Under the pieces are notes generated by a model, which searched no databases, had not been told where the DNA came from, and saw nothing but the letters and a program-made list of their open reading frames with translations. From positions 1 to 64,000 of the forward strand of contig JAQFVV010001062.1 of assembly GCA_028023455.1 (NCBI GenBank): DNA of 64,000 nt, written 5' to 3'. The translations under genes were made by a program, and so were the position numbers. Below are positions 46,986 through 61,500 of this stretch, piece after piece. Source of the DNA: Epiperipatus broadwayi. Lineage: Eukaryota > Onychophora > Udeonychophora > Euonychophora > Peripatidae. Position 1 is the first letter of the stretch. Each line of letters starts with the position of its first letter.

Positions 46986-49900
46986 AAAATTCTGCATTAA
47001 TTGTTACAATTAATACATTGTGAAGGTTATGATGCTTCTTTGATCCATAATTTAAGGAAATGATAGGGTGTTCAGATGATATTAGATGCTGCAATTATTC
47101 CACTTGAAAATGTATGCATGTGTAAACTTTGGAAAAACAATCCAATATCATTAGAAAAAAAGTTTGGTTTCACTGTCTAAATGTACAAAAAAGTGAGAAA
47201 TAAACTTAAACTCATAATTAGCAACTTTTTGTGTTCTGCCAAATTATTAATCATTGTGCTGAAAAAAAAACCTATATTGAAGTTTCATTTATTTTTAATT
47301 CATAGTCTTATATTATTTATGTGAAATTATTTAGGACTAAAAAAGTAATGTTTAATAATATCTCATTAACTCTACTACTGTGACCATTAAAGCTTGTTAT
47401 TTATTAACAGTGTAAGGATAGCCAATTTATAGAATTGCTCATTAACACAACTTAATCACACAGTTAACTTTGAAAAAATAAAAATTCTGACATATTAAAA
47501 AAGAAAGAAATGTATCTAATGTTTGAATATTGTAATACATATTTAAGATTTCTTTTTTTACATTATGCACTATAAAAATTTAATCAATTAGCTCTTTATA
47601 TACAAATATTCTACCTATAGTCTTTTTTAAGGTATGGGATGTCACATTTCAATATGTGTGGTAACAATTTTCTTGAAATGACCTCACTATTTTTTAAATA
47701 ATGTAGTACGTTGTTGTAATGGCAGAAATACAAGTCATTTAAATAAAAATTAAAAGCATGAAACTTTCTCAAATTGTTTGTATTGCATTTTCATAATATA
47801 AAATTTACTGTTAGATGTATTATGCATTGAATTATTTCCTCCTTTACTTTAATTGAAAGTATATTTGCAATGATAAGCAGTTTTGATTTAACTAAAATTT
47901 ATCGCAGTTTTTATTTGATTAAAATTAACATTCATAAAGGTTTTAATTTAAAATTGCTTGACTGAATCTTTTAGCTAATGCATAACAATCCACAATTGAA
48001 AATTCATTATTAATAATATACAATCAAAATTTATTTTTAGTTTTATGCTGAATGAAATTTGTGTTTTTTTTTTGATACTATAATTTTTTAAATTTGCAAT
48101 AATTCCATTGTCTTGGATATATCTAAAACAAATTCTGAGATTATAAGTTACAATCTTGCAAGTAAACATTATTTTTTTAACTTAGATTTAGTAATTTTTG
48201 ATCATATATAATAGATTATTAATTACAAAATTCATAATTTCCTCTCTTTCCTTTTTCATTTTTACTGACAATCCTTTAGATAAATGATAATAGTAATTTT
48301 AATTTGACTAAAAAAAATTAATTTAAAATTATTTTGATTGAATATTTCAGTTAATATTATACATATTTTAAAATTAATTATTAACAGTATCATATATAAC
48401 TAAAACTGACTTTTAATTTTACATTGATTGAAATATGTATTTCTTTTTCTGGCACTGTATCACTATATGTATTTAATAATGCCCCCTTTGACTTGGATAT
48501 CTCTGAAACAGATTATGATATCATAATGTAAAATTAAGCAAATAATGAACAGTAATTAATATCTTACACTTATATTTAATGATTTTCATTGCATAATGAC
48601 AAAATCATTTCCCCCCTCAAAATAAGTTACAATTAGAGGAATTAAATTTTACAATTACTAAATTATGATTGTAATTTTTGTTGCAAGCAAAATATGACTG
48701 ATAAAAATTTTAATCTATAAAAGTGAGTGAATTGATAATTTTAAAGTTAAGGTATATTAATACATTTGGTTGTTATACATCATCAAAATAAGATTTTGAT
48801 TACTTATTGAACTGAATGAAGCACTTTTTTCCTTTTGTAATCATTAAACTTTATTTTAAATATGTCATTAATTAATGCAATGATTGTTTTGCAAGGACCC
48901 TGGAGGAAAATTAAAGTAGGTTACATTAACCACATTTTAATTTTATAATCAAAATACTATATATTGTATACTGTACTATGTATAATGAATAAACTCTGCA
49001 TTATACATTTGTAGCATGCATGCCACTATTTTTCTTTTGGATGACAGAAAATCATTATTCTATGATGTTATCAATTTTACAAAATGATTGCATTTTCATG
49101 GGAACAAAAAAAATTCAAATTCTTTCTTTATTTTTTTTTTTTGCGATTATTATGCTGAATAATCAGTTGTAGATCAAAATAAGAGATACACATTGATGAT
49201 AATTAATGTGATGAATTCTTGCATAATGGTCGTGTGCTAAGTGAGATATAAGTGTATTGGCTATCTTTCTTATTAATCTGTTTGATTAAATAAATATGAA
49301 AAAAAAAGAATATATTAATTGAATCCTTTTTTTCACATGCCATTCTGCCTTGTGTATGATTTTTTGTAATAATTAAAAAAATATGTTATTAAAATTTCAT
49401 TGAATGTCACTGGTTTAAGATACTAGTTGCAGTTTTATGACAATTTTTTCAGTACTGGAAATAATTTAGAGTTTTTTCTCTTTTACTTAGTAGAGTCAAT
49501 TTTATCCTTCTTCATTGAACAATTGATGATCACTTGTAATTCAATCTTATATATGTGTATCATTTTGAGTTAACTTATTAAAAAAGTATTTGTTTATTGA
49601 TTTAATTATAAATGAATAAAGAAAGTTGTAATGATAGCAGGAACAGTTTTGTTAGACCTCTCTCTGTCTAAATTTTTTATTTAGATTGGATTTTTTTGGC
49701 TTTTTATTTTTATTTTTTTGTTTTTTAATTGTAAAATTGTCTCTTTAATTTTTTGTAGTTTTATTATCATAGTTACAAATCTTCTTGTTTACATTAGACA
49801 CTCCTTATCTTCCATTGTTTTATTTATAACTTTTTAATATGAATATTTTGCTTTTTATTTTTTTAAGTACATTGGTTTATGTTAAACACATTCAGGATTT

Positions 49901-51427
49901 TTTGTCATTTTAAGCAAAATTTTGGTATTTCATGTATTTTAAAATGTATTTTATATTATATTATTCTATACATTTTGCAATAGTGTGTATATATATGCTA
50001 TGTTCGGACTCTAATTATGATACAGCATATTTGATATATATAGCACACAGCAATATATATATATATAGGATTAGTTTGATTGCTCATCATTAAAAAGTGG
50101 CAACTTAAATTTAAGTTTTTCTGGATTGACTATCACTGACCACTTGAAGGAATAGCAAATGAAAGAACAACATTTTTTTACCATCATTCTGGAATAAAAT
50201 TGAACCTTTTTTATAAAAATAGTTTTAGTCTGGAACTATTGTTAAAATATTATGTAATTAAATCCCGCATAAAATAGAATCAATTCTTGATGCAGATTAT
50301 AGTCTTAAAAGTGTAACAGACATAAACATATAAAGCGTATTTTATAATGCTAAGATATATCAAAGAAGCCAATCAATAGTCAAAACAGGCATCAACATTT
50401 TCAATGTTTTGACAACCATATTTAAAGACAGCAAATCCTTAGATAAAATATAAAGGCAGTTCGATAAGCTTCAATTCACCCAACACTTTTAAATAATAAT
50501 TGATTATTGAAAGTGAAAGCATTAGACTTTTACACCAACATTTCTCAAAAAGGTAATATAAATTTGTTAGTTTTTTTTTGTTACGTTATATTGTTTAAGT
50601 TATTATAATATAATCTATTATTCACAATATTTTTCTGTATAGTGCAGTTGTAATGCCTAGAAATTTTATGTAAACAGTTTGTATATACACTTTTAAGTCA
50701 ACTCATAATACTTACATAAACCTTTTTTCGATCCAATATTCCATGTCTTGCATTTTTATTTTTGAATTGGACAGCAGACCTATAATAGAGTTAAAAAATA
50801 TTAATGCTGGAATTAACTCTACATTATCCCCAGGTTTTTATTAAAGCTTATTTTTATTAAGAGCTAATAATAATGAGCACACCCATGTATGATGCACATG
50901 TATTGAAGTTCAAATCTAAGTTAAAAAAAAAACTTCAAAATTTTATCCTTATATCATATATATACTTTTGGACACTATATAGGTTTTAATAACTCCTAAA
51001 ATGGTGTTTCTAACATAAGAATTTGAAAAAAGAAATCCCAAGATAAAAGTATAAAATTGAAAAACGGTGTCTCCAACATGAAACGATATGGTTAGCAGGC
51101 TTCTAATTAGCCTAGATAGATCATCCACTATTATTCAATAAATACTCATTAAACTTTTTTTTGGACAGAAAATAAAGCAAAAGTGTTAAAAATAAAATTT
51201 CCCATTATTACCAGTCAAAAATATTAGTGACTAATGTTTTATTTTTAAATACACACCTATAATTGATTGTTGGTAAAATCTTTACAATACTGTGGACTTT
51301 TTAAAGTCCGTTTTATCTTTCAGTTGCACTATAGTAATAAAATCTGTTTGTCATGGCAGTTTTATGCACTTGAATTAATTGACTCAGAACTATAGCAATA
51401 AGTTATTATTTTTCATATATTTTAAAT
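46986..51427. other. Long AT-rich stretch without recognisable gene
   Basis: 4.4 kb with no coding signal, only T- and A-runs and a small imperfect hairpin at 49985-50070 (gtgtatatatatgctatg against a mirrored tract). Confidence 0.45.
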
Positions 51428-51670
51428 GTTTTAAGCCAATAAACATCACATGATCACCATTTTTATGCTTGCTTATAACTGTTATTAAAACAGGCAAAAC
51501 TCATTATATATATTACCACACACAGCAAGCTAGAGTAATCAATGGATGATATAAGAGCTTGTGCATAAGATCCCCATCTAATGCCTATTCATCCAATATC
51601 CCTAGACTAGTTTCTGGCTTATGACCATCAGTGAGGAGCCTTGGATCTGAGAGCACTGCGCCTAAATCTT
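51428..51670 (+). mobile_element. Semi-palindromic interspersed element, copy 3
   Basis: Same family as 25694: attttaag... aaacatcacatgatcacc at the start, then aaaacaggcaaaactca, cagcaagctagagtaatcaa, cactagtct-like and gaggagccttggatctgag. Confidence 0.8.
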
Positions 51671-51879
51671 AGGATCTAATTCAAACCTCTAGCAGCCACC
51701 TTTTATTTCCACTTAACTACAAAACTATGAGTCTTAAATTGAAAACCCCTTAATATTTTCAATCCAAGTGCATTAGTTTATATATAGTCATGTAGGTCTG
51801 AACTCAGTTCAGCACCTATACATTTTGGTGTCTTTGGTTCTTTAATAACCATAGCCACCACTATCCTATTAGGCAGGAT

Positions 51880-52070
51880 TGGTTTTAAACCTATAAACAT
51901 CACATGCTTACCATTTCTTATGCGTGCTTATAATTGTTATTAAAACAGGGGATATTAGATGAGTAAGACTAGATCGGGGATTTTATGCATAAGCCTTCTA
52001 GCATCCATTGATTATTCTAGCTTGCCGTGTGTGGCAATATATATAGTGAGTTTTGCCTGTTTTATTTTAA
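51880..52070 (+). mobile_element. Semi-palindromic interspersed element, copy 4, internally deleted
   Basis: Starts like copy 3 (aaacatcacatgcttacc, then ttattaaaacagg) but jumps straight to ggatattagatgag and ends gtgagttttgcctgtttta. About a third is missing. Confidence 0.75.
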
Positions 52071-55000
52071 AGGTTCTTAACACTTTCATATATACTTATG
52101 TCTAAACAAAGCACAAACTCCAAGAATAATAGTTTTATATTAGAAATAAAGAATTTTGGCATTTCTTTTTCATAGATGCCCTAATAACTTTGCTCTACTA
52201 GTAAAAATGAATATTAAAAAAAACTAAAAATTTCTCTCTTAACTTTGAGGAAAGTTAACACAAAATCTTAGTTTAGATATCTAAATAAATATTAGGCTAA
52301 ATTTACTACTTAACTATTCAATGTCTCTCAATAATGATCACTTAATTAATTAATAGCAAATGTTTAACTAATGATTGTGATAACAAAATTTTATTATAGA
52401 CATTAGTATATACATATATTATAACTAATTATATTATAAAGTTATATAAAAATGTATAAATTGGTGTATATGTGAATATATGTGTGACTTCAGTAAAATG
52501 CCTAACAAAATGAAAGTTAGTTTATGCATTTGGTCATATTATTAAGTATTTAGATATGTATGAAACCTGATGATGAATTGCACTGTAAAATAAGAAAAAA
52601 TGGTTTTGATATCTGCAAAGATTTGAATTATGTAGTTATAAAAATATAAAGCATTTCAAACCCTGTTTAATCTGCTTTCCAAATAGAAGTTTTATTTAAA
52701 CAACTTATCAATTCTTAATGTAAATCTGATGGCAGATCTGAAAATATTATTTAAAAGCATGAGTTAATAAAGATAAGTAAATTATTCAAGATATGTTTAA
52801 AGATTAGCAATAAAGTTTTTCTTTCTTCTTATGTTAACAAATGTAGATAAAAAGAGAAAAATTTTTATTTTTGCTGTTCATTTATTTATATATCAAATCA
52901 TATACATAATGTGTAAATTGTGTCTACAACATGTTTTTCTTTTCAAAAACATGTCACAAAAGAGATCTCAAATTTTAATAATCAGCTGGTGATGAATCCA
53001 TTGTAGGAAAAACATGTTGTTGAATACCATCAAATAGGTATTGTAACCAATTGGGCAGGAGCAAAAAACAATTGATTGAGATGAGTGCATTTATGTGGAA
53101 TGAATTTGAGATTGGTTGTATCTTTAAGAAAGTAAACTAAAATGAACATATATTTGTAATAATAAATAATTATTGTATCAAATCTTGATATGTATAATTA
53201 TTATAATGATTTTTCCTTTAGAGTACTTTTATGGATTTATCAAAATAATCTTAATGTGTTTTTTCATGCATAGACTGTATTGCAATGTACATTGTACAAA
53301 GACTTACTATAAGATAAACAAGTGTGTTTATTCAGATGGGGTTAGCAATTAACTCTCTCATTCTCAGATTAAAGGCAAAGTCACATCGATTATTTTTCAG
53401 AGTTCTTAACTAAATCTAATTAAATTATTTATTTAATAAAATATAAAATTAAATATTATAATTAACTTATTACTGGCATAATTAAGATCAAAGGGATTTT
53501 GTTATACCTCAACATACCTTATTGAATTTTATATTATAATTGGAGACGATATAATAAATGATGCAATTGGATTCAATAAAAAAAATTAATTTAACAAAGT
53601 GGAAGTATGACCTCCTTTATTTCAATAATTTGTAAAGAATGATGATTTCAGTAATGACAGACACTTGTATTATAAATATAACAATTATTTTATTATTAAT
53701 AACAATTATATAAAAACAAAATAAAATATTAACGAACAATTAACATATTTCTAATATCAAAAGTTCTCTGCAAAATAATTACAGATATTATTTCTGCACT
53801 TTAAATAATCTAACATTTGGATACGGTTATGTTTATGGTCAATAGAGTGATGCAAATACAAAATATTTTATTGAAGAGGATTGTACATTATTTATTCAAT
53901 TCTTGTCATTATTATTTATAGATGGATAGAAATGTTTTACAATGTTACTTAATTTTTCACAGTGACAATTAGTCCACTAGCAATCTCATTTCTAAGATTG
54001 GTCTAGTTCATTAACCTTTATAGACACAAGTGAATTGTTGCCTAGTAGTTGTATTAATGCTATACAAGCACATAACTTAATAAAATCTGACTATTGTATC
54101 TCTTAGTGGCATGACTGCCTATGTTGTCTAGCTTATATTATATGTTAAACTTTCAGTATTTAGTTAAAAGAAAAACTCAACTAACAAATAAAGTATAGAA
54201 TTATTAATATCACAAGAGAGCTTTTCTGCAAGGTATATCAACAATTAAATTTTATATATAATCTTTACTAGGAATAATGAGGGTGAATATTACCTGGTAA
54301 TTTAATTATCTACTCAGGATGCTTCTTGACTAAATAATGTTAGGCTTAGAATAAAGGCAAATAAAAGTAAGTTAAACATAACAGGTTTACGGGATTTATA
54401 AATTAATTTAACTTTATGCAACCTATCTCCAATTCAAAATATAATAACATGCATTACATTTATACTCAAATTTCACTAATAATATAAAGTAATCATCTGT
54501 ACCTTTTTAATATCAGCATTCTCTTGAAAACTTTATTAATATTATATTTATGACAATAATAATTATAAAGAAAATAATTTCATAATTTCAAAATAAAATT
54601 CACTAGACAATTATTTTAACAGGTAATCCCCAAAGTCCATGCATAGTTCAAAAGTATTATATGTAGGCATATCATACTAGAAGTATCACCTTAAAATTAT
54701 TGAAGTTTTACTGGTAATAATTTTAATAATACACACTTAACATTAAATACACATGATGGAATAACCCATTTAGAAACTAAGTTTTGAAGCACAGATTAAT
54801 AGACTGATTTTTCTGAAGGTTTGCAGTAAATTACAATTATTATTCCTATTCTGGCTTGCATAGTTGTAACAGTTAATCCATCTAAAAAAAAATAATTTAT
54901 TATTTTTTAATGTTTTTGTCATATTTTGTGGTTATAGCACCAATAAGTATATATTTTTTGTCCTTGGACTGATGTTAGAACTATAGTTTTATAAATTATG

Positions 55001-56681
55001 AGCAAGTTAGTACTTTAGGATGCTTATCATGAACATTCAGTGAAGTGGTTTGATGATCCATTTATTTAATAAAGCTGAATTCATCCAGGTATAGTTCAGG
55101 TCATTTTACTTACTAATGAGATCTAGCAGAAAATAAATAATTCATCAACTCAAATTAATTACTTTAAGCAACCTTCATTAAGATTTTTAAACAGCTTTCA
55201 TATATGAACAATTATATGTTGAATGTTAATATTTGTACCAAGTTTATAACATTCAATAAAACTAGAGAGAGAGGCAGTCAATATTATTTCAAGCAAGTTA
55301 TTTCAATTTGAGGAGAGAAATAAATGATTTCTGAAATATTTTATATATAGAGCATCCCATAAATAATTATATAAATTCCATTATTAACTTAAAACATTTA
55401 AGTTTGATTTTTTAAAAAAATAATATTCAGTGATAATCCTTATTGTTTTTGCAATTTGCCTATTTAGACTGATAAGATCCATTTTGCCAGTGAGCCAAAA
55501 TGCCTAGTAGGTTCTTCTATTATTCCATGTTGAAGAAAGTGAAAAAGATAGATAATTTTAAAATTAAATTGGATATAATCTTTGAAGCACTGTAATTTAG
55601 TAAGGGCTGCTTAAACTTTGACTGGGGATGACATTTATAGCTTATCATCATGTGGTCTGTTATATCATCCAATATTACTCAGAATTGTTTGCTTTTTAAA
55701 ATCTTATGGGTAAAATTTGTTCCATTGCTATGGAAATAACCAATAGCAGACAAAGTTCAGCATCTGGGATTCTCCAAAAGGTATAAATTTGAGACATCAA
55801 TTTTAAAATTAACTTAAATATTAAAAATTTAATGTTATAATTTAATTTAAATTATTACCGTACAAATAAAATATACAATTATTTATTTCGCATATAAATA
55901 ACTTTTAACACCAGTAAATTATACAATAATAATGAGTGTGATTATATTTTAAAGTTCTCAAAATTTTATTAATAAATTTATTTGATAAATAACCTATTAG
56001 TTGAATTTTAATAATCAATAAAACAAATCCGATTTAATGATTTTATACCGGTAACTTTTTAAATTGATTATATATTTTATTGTAAAAAAATTCATGCCTG
56101 CACACATATACTTTCAAAAGAAATGTATAATGGTTGTTTAATTCTCATAATATTAATATTAGATTAATGCTTCAGATATTACACTTTACTGTAGTTGTTC
56201 TAGTGCTTTTCTATTTTGTATAGTTTTTATATTATTAATTTTGAGAGTGCGTTCCCTGTTTGCAATATAAAAGTAATCATCTGCACTTTTTGAAAAAGAA
56301 AATAAATCAAAATGCACATACCTTTACTATGCATTGGTTAATAAAATCTGTTTAGAAGATATTATGGATAACTTTCTACCAGTCTATTATAATAGGTAAT
56401 ACTATAAGAGACTATGTAAAGTCACTTTTAAACAAATTGCCTGTCATTTTACCAATAATAGTGATTTATTAATTTAATTTACCATGAAAAGAAAAGCTAA
56501 TTTTTTTCCCCACAGATTATGGTTATATTTATTAATTTCCCTACTAAAATATAAATTTACAGTATAAATAGGTCTGAAACAAGCAACTTACATGCCATTT
56601 TATTCTAGTACAAGCCAGACAGCCAAGACTATTTAATAAGCAGTGTTCCATTGCTGAGGAAAGAAACTGCTGATTAAAATT
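52071..56681. other. Long AT-rich stretch without recognisable gene
   Basis: 4.6 kb with no coding or repeat signal that I can support. Plausibly intron or upstream intergenic DNA of the Wnt6-like gene. Confidence 0.45.
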
Positions 56682-56785
56682 GTTTTTCTCATGTGTCATA
56701 GCATCAGCCAGGAAGCGAACCCACTAATTTTGGACAATTGCTTGTAAAGCAGCTGTCACTGATCTCTTGACCACCAATGCTTGTT
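56682..56785 (-). mobile_element. tRNA-derived SINE, copy 4
   Basis: Minus-strand copy of the same SINE (caagcattggtggtcaagag, box B-like GGGTTCGCTTCC, GCTATGACACATGAG). More decayed: box A is mutated and no target duplication is visible. Confidence 0.75.
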
Positions 56786-57760
56786 TTTCACTGTAATATA
56801 AATAGAAATGCCTTTTTGACTGTTTAAAATTATTTGTCAATACTCCAGTTTTAACAGCCAGGGTGATGATTTTATCTACAAGACTATCTACCATGTGTGG
56901 CTATGCAACAAAAACACACCAAACAAAATATATGGGAAATGCAGTTGAATTTACAAACTAATGCTGATGTTTGCCACAACCAGCTAGTGCCTGCCATAAT
57001 AATACCATGAAGAAATAAATGAACAGTGCCATAAAACTACCTAAGATTTACTGATATTATACCTTATATAACATCACAAATGCAGCTGTATTTATTCACT
57101 AACATCATGAGTGCCCCCCAAAAGAGCTACAATGTCCAGAGGAATTAATGAAGACAATGGAAAATATATTTTAAAAATGATATTTGTAGAAACTCATGAT
57201 TTGGAATGATTTAAATATTTAATATGGTAGAATATTATTATTATAAATATTGTAAGGCCTTAAACTTAAAATATCTTTTATTACTATGATATTTAATATG
57301 CTTTATCTGTATTAATAGTTCTGAGTATATATGCAACAGCTTTATTTATTCATTGTTAATAAATTATTAAGATATTTTTATTATCATTAATTTAGTTTGT
57401 GTTTCTAACTCAATCCAAACATTGTGCTTTTAATATTGAATGTGCTAATAATATCCACAATCCTGAAAAAATTAAGCAATCCACTGGAGAATATGCAAAG
57501 ATGGTGATAATTTGTAAATTATGATAATCTTTTTATGGATACTGAAAAATAAGCAAAATACTTTTGGAAGGACTTGTACTTATGTTATAAATTATCATTA
57601 TCATTGCTTGGTTAATATTTTATATATTTGCATCAATTTTCTAAATTTTATTAACCATTCAATTTTCATCATATTTAATATTTATTTGAATCAAAACTTA
57701 CCATGCATGATATCTTTGGATCTTGGTTTAAACCAGTGTTTCATGGCAAATTTTCCATTA
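56786..57760. other. No recognisable feature
   Basis: AT-rich, presumed intron. Confidence 0.4.
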
Positions 57761-57834
57761 CACTATATATATATATATTTAAAATTCCCATTCCATCACT
57801 ATATATATATATATATTTAAAATTCCCATTCCAT
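57761..57834 (+). repeat. Tandem duplication of a 36-38 base unit
   Basis: Two copies of cac(TA)n followed by tttaaaattcccattccat, differing only in TA number. Confidence 0.95.
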
Positions 57835-58372
57835 CACAGTCTTCAAACATGAATAAAGTCATTTGTAATTTTTAACTGAGACTTAAAGTTTATATCTGGA
57901 TTAGAGATAATTTGTACGTTAATTTAGTAATATTAATGTATTTATCAAAGGTTGATGGATGCAAAATTGTGAGTATAAAATGTTTGACACTTGTAAGTCA
58001 AAGTATAAAATATTTATGAAGTCCTATATAATTCTGTGCAGTTTTACATTTTATTAAATATTTTGTAAAAAATATATCATTTGAAGCATTTTTAAAACTC
58101 TCTGTTATATGATAAAAAAATTTCAAATTAAAGTGAAAATGTTTTTAAATCTTTCCAATATTTTATATACATTTATTGCCAAAACATTTCTTTTTTGTTT
58201 ATTTGATGAATGTGTTTAGGAGCAGAGAATATAGATATCTTTTGGTTAATAAGAGTTTTCACACACCTTACAATTTTTATTTACATTAAATTTTCAAATT
58301 TGTAAATAAATACATTTCTTATTCTAAATTTTAAATATAAAAGGGTAATTTTGTTTTCTCTTTTAATTTCAG

Positions 58373-58593
58373 GGCTGTTGGGAGCCCCCTAGTATTGGAT
58401 CCCTCTAGAATTTGTCGAAAAACTCGACGATTGAGAGGTAAACAAGCTGAAATTTGTCAAAATGAACCAGAGATTGTACGAGAGGTAGTAAGAGGTGTAC
58501 AATTAGGCACAAATGAATGTCAATTTCAATTTCGTCATCGAAGATGGAATTGTTCAACATCAAGAAAGTCATTTGGACGAGTTTTAATGCAAG
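58373..58593 (+). CDS. Wnt6: Wnt6 internal exon (N-terminal part of secreted Wnt ligand)
   Basis: An acceptor (ttttaatttcag) ends at 58372 and a donor (GGTAAGA) starts at 58594. The exon encodes AVGSPLVLDPSRICRKTRRL, RGKQAEICQNEPEIVREVVR, then ECQFQFRHRRWNC and KSFGRVLMQ. It begins with the third base of a split codon and ends with the first base of one. In vertebrate Wnt6 the residue before AVGSPLVMDP is Trp, and TG|G would restore it. The VGSPLV-DP block and KSFGR-L mark Wnt6 rather than other Wnts. Four conserved cysteines and the N-x-S site of RRWNCS are intact. Wnt6 is a lipid-modified secreted signal for Frizzled receptors. Signal-peptide and later exons lie outside or are not visible. 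There are no stops or frameshifts. Confidence 0.95.
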
Positions 58594-61500
58594 GTAAGAT
58601 TTTTAAAATATTTATAAATAAATCATCATCTGTCATATATTTTAAGGACATGTTTCAGAAATTATTTCAAATGACAATTTAAAATTTCACTATTTTTTAG
58701 TTTATGCTACAATTACTTGTAAATTTCCTTTGTTGTATCAAGAATATATAAAAAATGTTCTTTATGTTCTATTCATATTACTTTTTACAATTCTTTTAGC
58801 ATATATTCTATCACTGAAGAAGCAAAAAGATAACACGCTATAAGTTGGACAATAAAAAAACAAAAACATAATTAAACATATTTCACAGAAAAATAAAACA
58901 GAAAAGGTCATAATTAATAAAATTATTTTAATCATCATTATTATCATCAGAAGCCACTAGTAAATATATATGACATTAGAACTTTAGTAAAAAAGGTAAA
59001 AGACAAATCAAAATAATAATAATAAAAGTACTACAACTAGAGATGAATTTTGCAATGATTATACAAACTAATCTGTGAAACACATTGTTATTATTTTATG
59101 ATGATGATAATGATGTTTCAAAACAAAATTTATTGAACAAAAAACAAGGTTACATTAAATAAGGTATAAATGATAATCAGCATTCAATTGTAATTCAAAT
59201 ATGTACATAGGTATACAAGTTACAGATAGATTACATATATACAGAAAAAAAATGTTATAAAGAAATAACTGATAATGAAATTTATATATCTATTATTATT
59301 ACTATTACTATTATAACCATAATCATCATTATTATTATCATTTACATTCTTTATTACTTTTACAATACTTTTTTCAATTCACTATTGAAGGTTTTGATTG
59401 CACCAGAATCCTTTTAAGAACTAAAACAAACACAATACAAATACATGAATACAAATATACATGAACATATAATTTTACATTTTATATATACACATATATT
59501 CTATCTTATAATCATTATTTATATCTTTATATATCTCTCTATATAATTATTACTTTTTTATTTTTATTATACATTTTAACTTTTTTAATATTGTTTTTTA
59601 TCAATCCATACTTCATATAATCATATATATTTATTTTATTTATTTTTTATTATTTTATTCTTATTAATCTTTTTAAATATTTAACTCTAACATATTCATA
59701 TTTTAATATTTTACATTATTATTATTACTCATTATATTAACATTCAATATATTGAAACTGTAAGTTTTGAGTTCGAATCTTAGTTTCACCTCAGTCATAT
59801 TTGTTCTATCATCTCCTATTCACCCCCATCCCACCTAAATTTAAACCCTCAATATTGGACTGTGTGCATATAATAGTATTAGTTATATATATAAAAAGTG
59901 TGTTAAATATGCCTCATGCACACACACTCCAATATGAGATATTAACGCACTGAAATTAATTTATTAAATTTAGAATATATAATATTTTGCGTTAATTATT
60001 ATTTAAGTCAAAGTTATATAACATTTTAATTTATAAAATTTGAAAAGTTGTTTTTAACCTTTTAAATATTTAAATGCATTAAAAATAGAAATTTCCCTAC
60101 TAAGTATTCTTGTAAGTCATAATGGGTAGACAATGGAAGAGAGAGAAATATTCCTAAAAGCTTTTAATTAGTTTTAAAAAAAACATCTGCAGTAGTAATA
60201 AAGTAAAGTGAAATGTTCGGATTGAAATGACAAATGGAACATGTGCTCTTAATGCATTGTTTTACCTGTGGGTATTTTAAGCGGACAGGAAAGGTGAACA
60301 AATATGCAATGTCAAATGGATCTGCAAGATAAAGAGCAAAGGTATATAAAGTCTTGTTTAAAGGAAAATGGGCTGGTTATCTATTCATCTATCTGAGTCT
60401 CCAAATGTTGAGCTAAGTTAATGTTAAATGTCTAATCTGCTATCTGCTTCTTATTAAAAATATGTTTTTCATGTATAACATTGTGATGCCCAAGTAGTAG
60501 GCATTAGCTACTCTCCTCTGAGTGGGAGATGCACTGGATTCCCTACTTGCTTTGAAATGACTTAAAATCATTTGCTGTAATCTGTATACTGCTACCTATT
60601 CAATGGCTACTTACAATTATGATCATTGAATAAACTATTAATGGAGAACTACTGCTCTATCCTTTCTGAACAAGAGGACCATTTGGAAATGTGCACGTTC
60701 TGCATAAATCCAAGGTAACCTGTATCCAAAATCTCTTGAGAACTTTCATGCTCTTTTATTCAAACTAGAATTCATATCTTTAATGTATAATATTTATCTA
60801 TAATTTTTCCTCATGTAAATTCTAAATCACCAAACTTCTTAAAATCTGTAACCTTGTAATGTTTAATGACTCCATGATCTCTCCTTTTCTTTGGATATTC
60901 ATTTCTATATTTATTTATTTATTGGCATAATTAATTTCATGCCTCAATAATTTCTGACCTAGCCTCTGAATTTTATTAAATGTTAGCCTTTGCCAAATGC
61001 GTGGAGATATTAAATAATATATTTATAGTAAACTAATCTTATATTTATAGAGTGGCTAGCTGAGAAATTATATAATTTTTATGTTTTATAAATTATTTTT
61101 TAGATGCATCTCATTTATATGCTTTTGCATTGTCTTATATTTTAATAAATTATCTTAACATCAGAGACACATCTGGCTTTCATGTTTAGCTATGAGTGTG
61201 GATGTACCATAATTTGTGCAGGTGGATATCTTAGCTTAGCAATAAAAATATGCTAGAATTGTAATCTTTGTTCTTTTATTATTAATTTTGATTGGTATTC
61301 ATTGAATTTGATTTTATAATTAAACCAATCTAATGTTAGTCGAGGGTTTGTAAGTTAATCATTCATAAATGTGGGCCTTGGGAATGATTCATCATTTTTA
61401 GCAATTAAATATAAATCTCATTTTATTATAAATGATAGGTGTCTGAGCGATACCAATGTATTTCTCTTATTTTAAGCCAGGGAAAGCACTGGATATCTAT

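Noticed and set aside
58594-58682. Extension of the Wnt6 frame past 58593 to a stop at 58682.
   Set aside because: It reads through a canonical GTAAG donor into intron, and Wnt homology stops exactly there.
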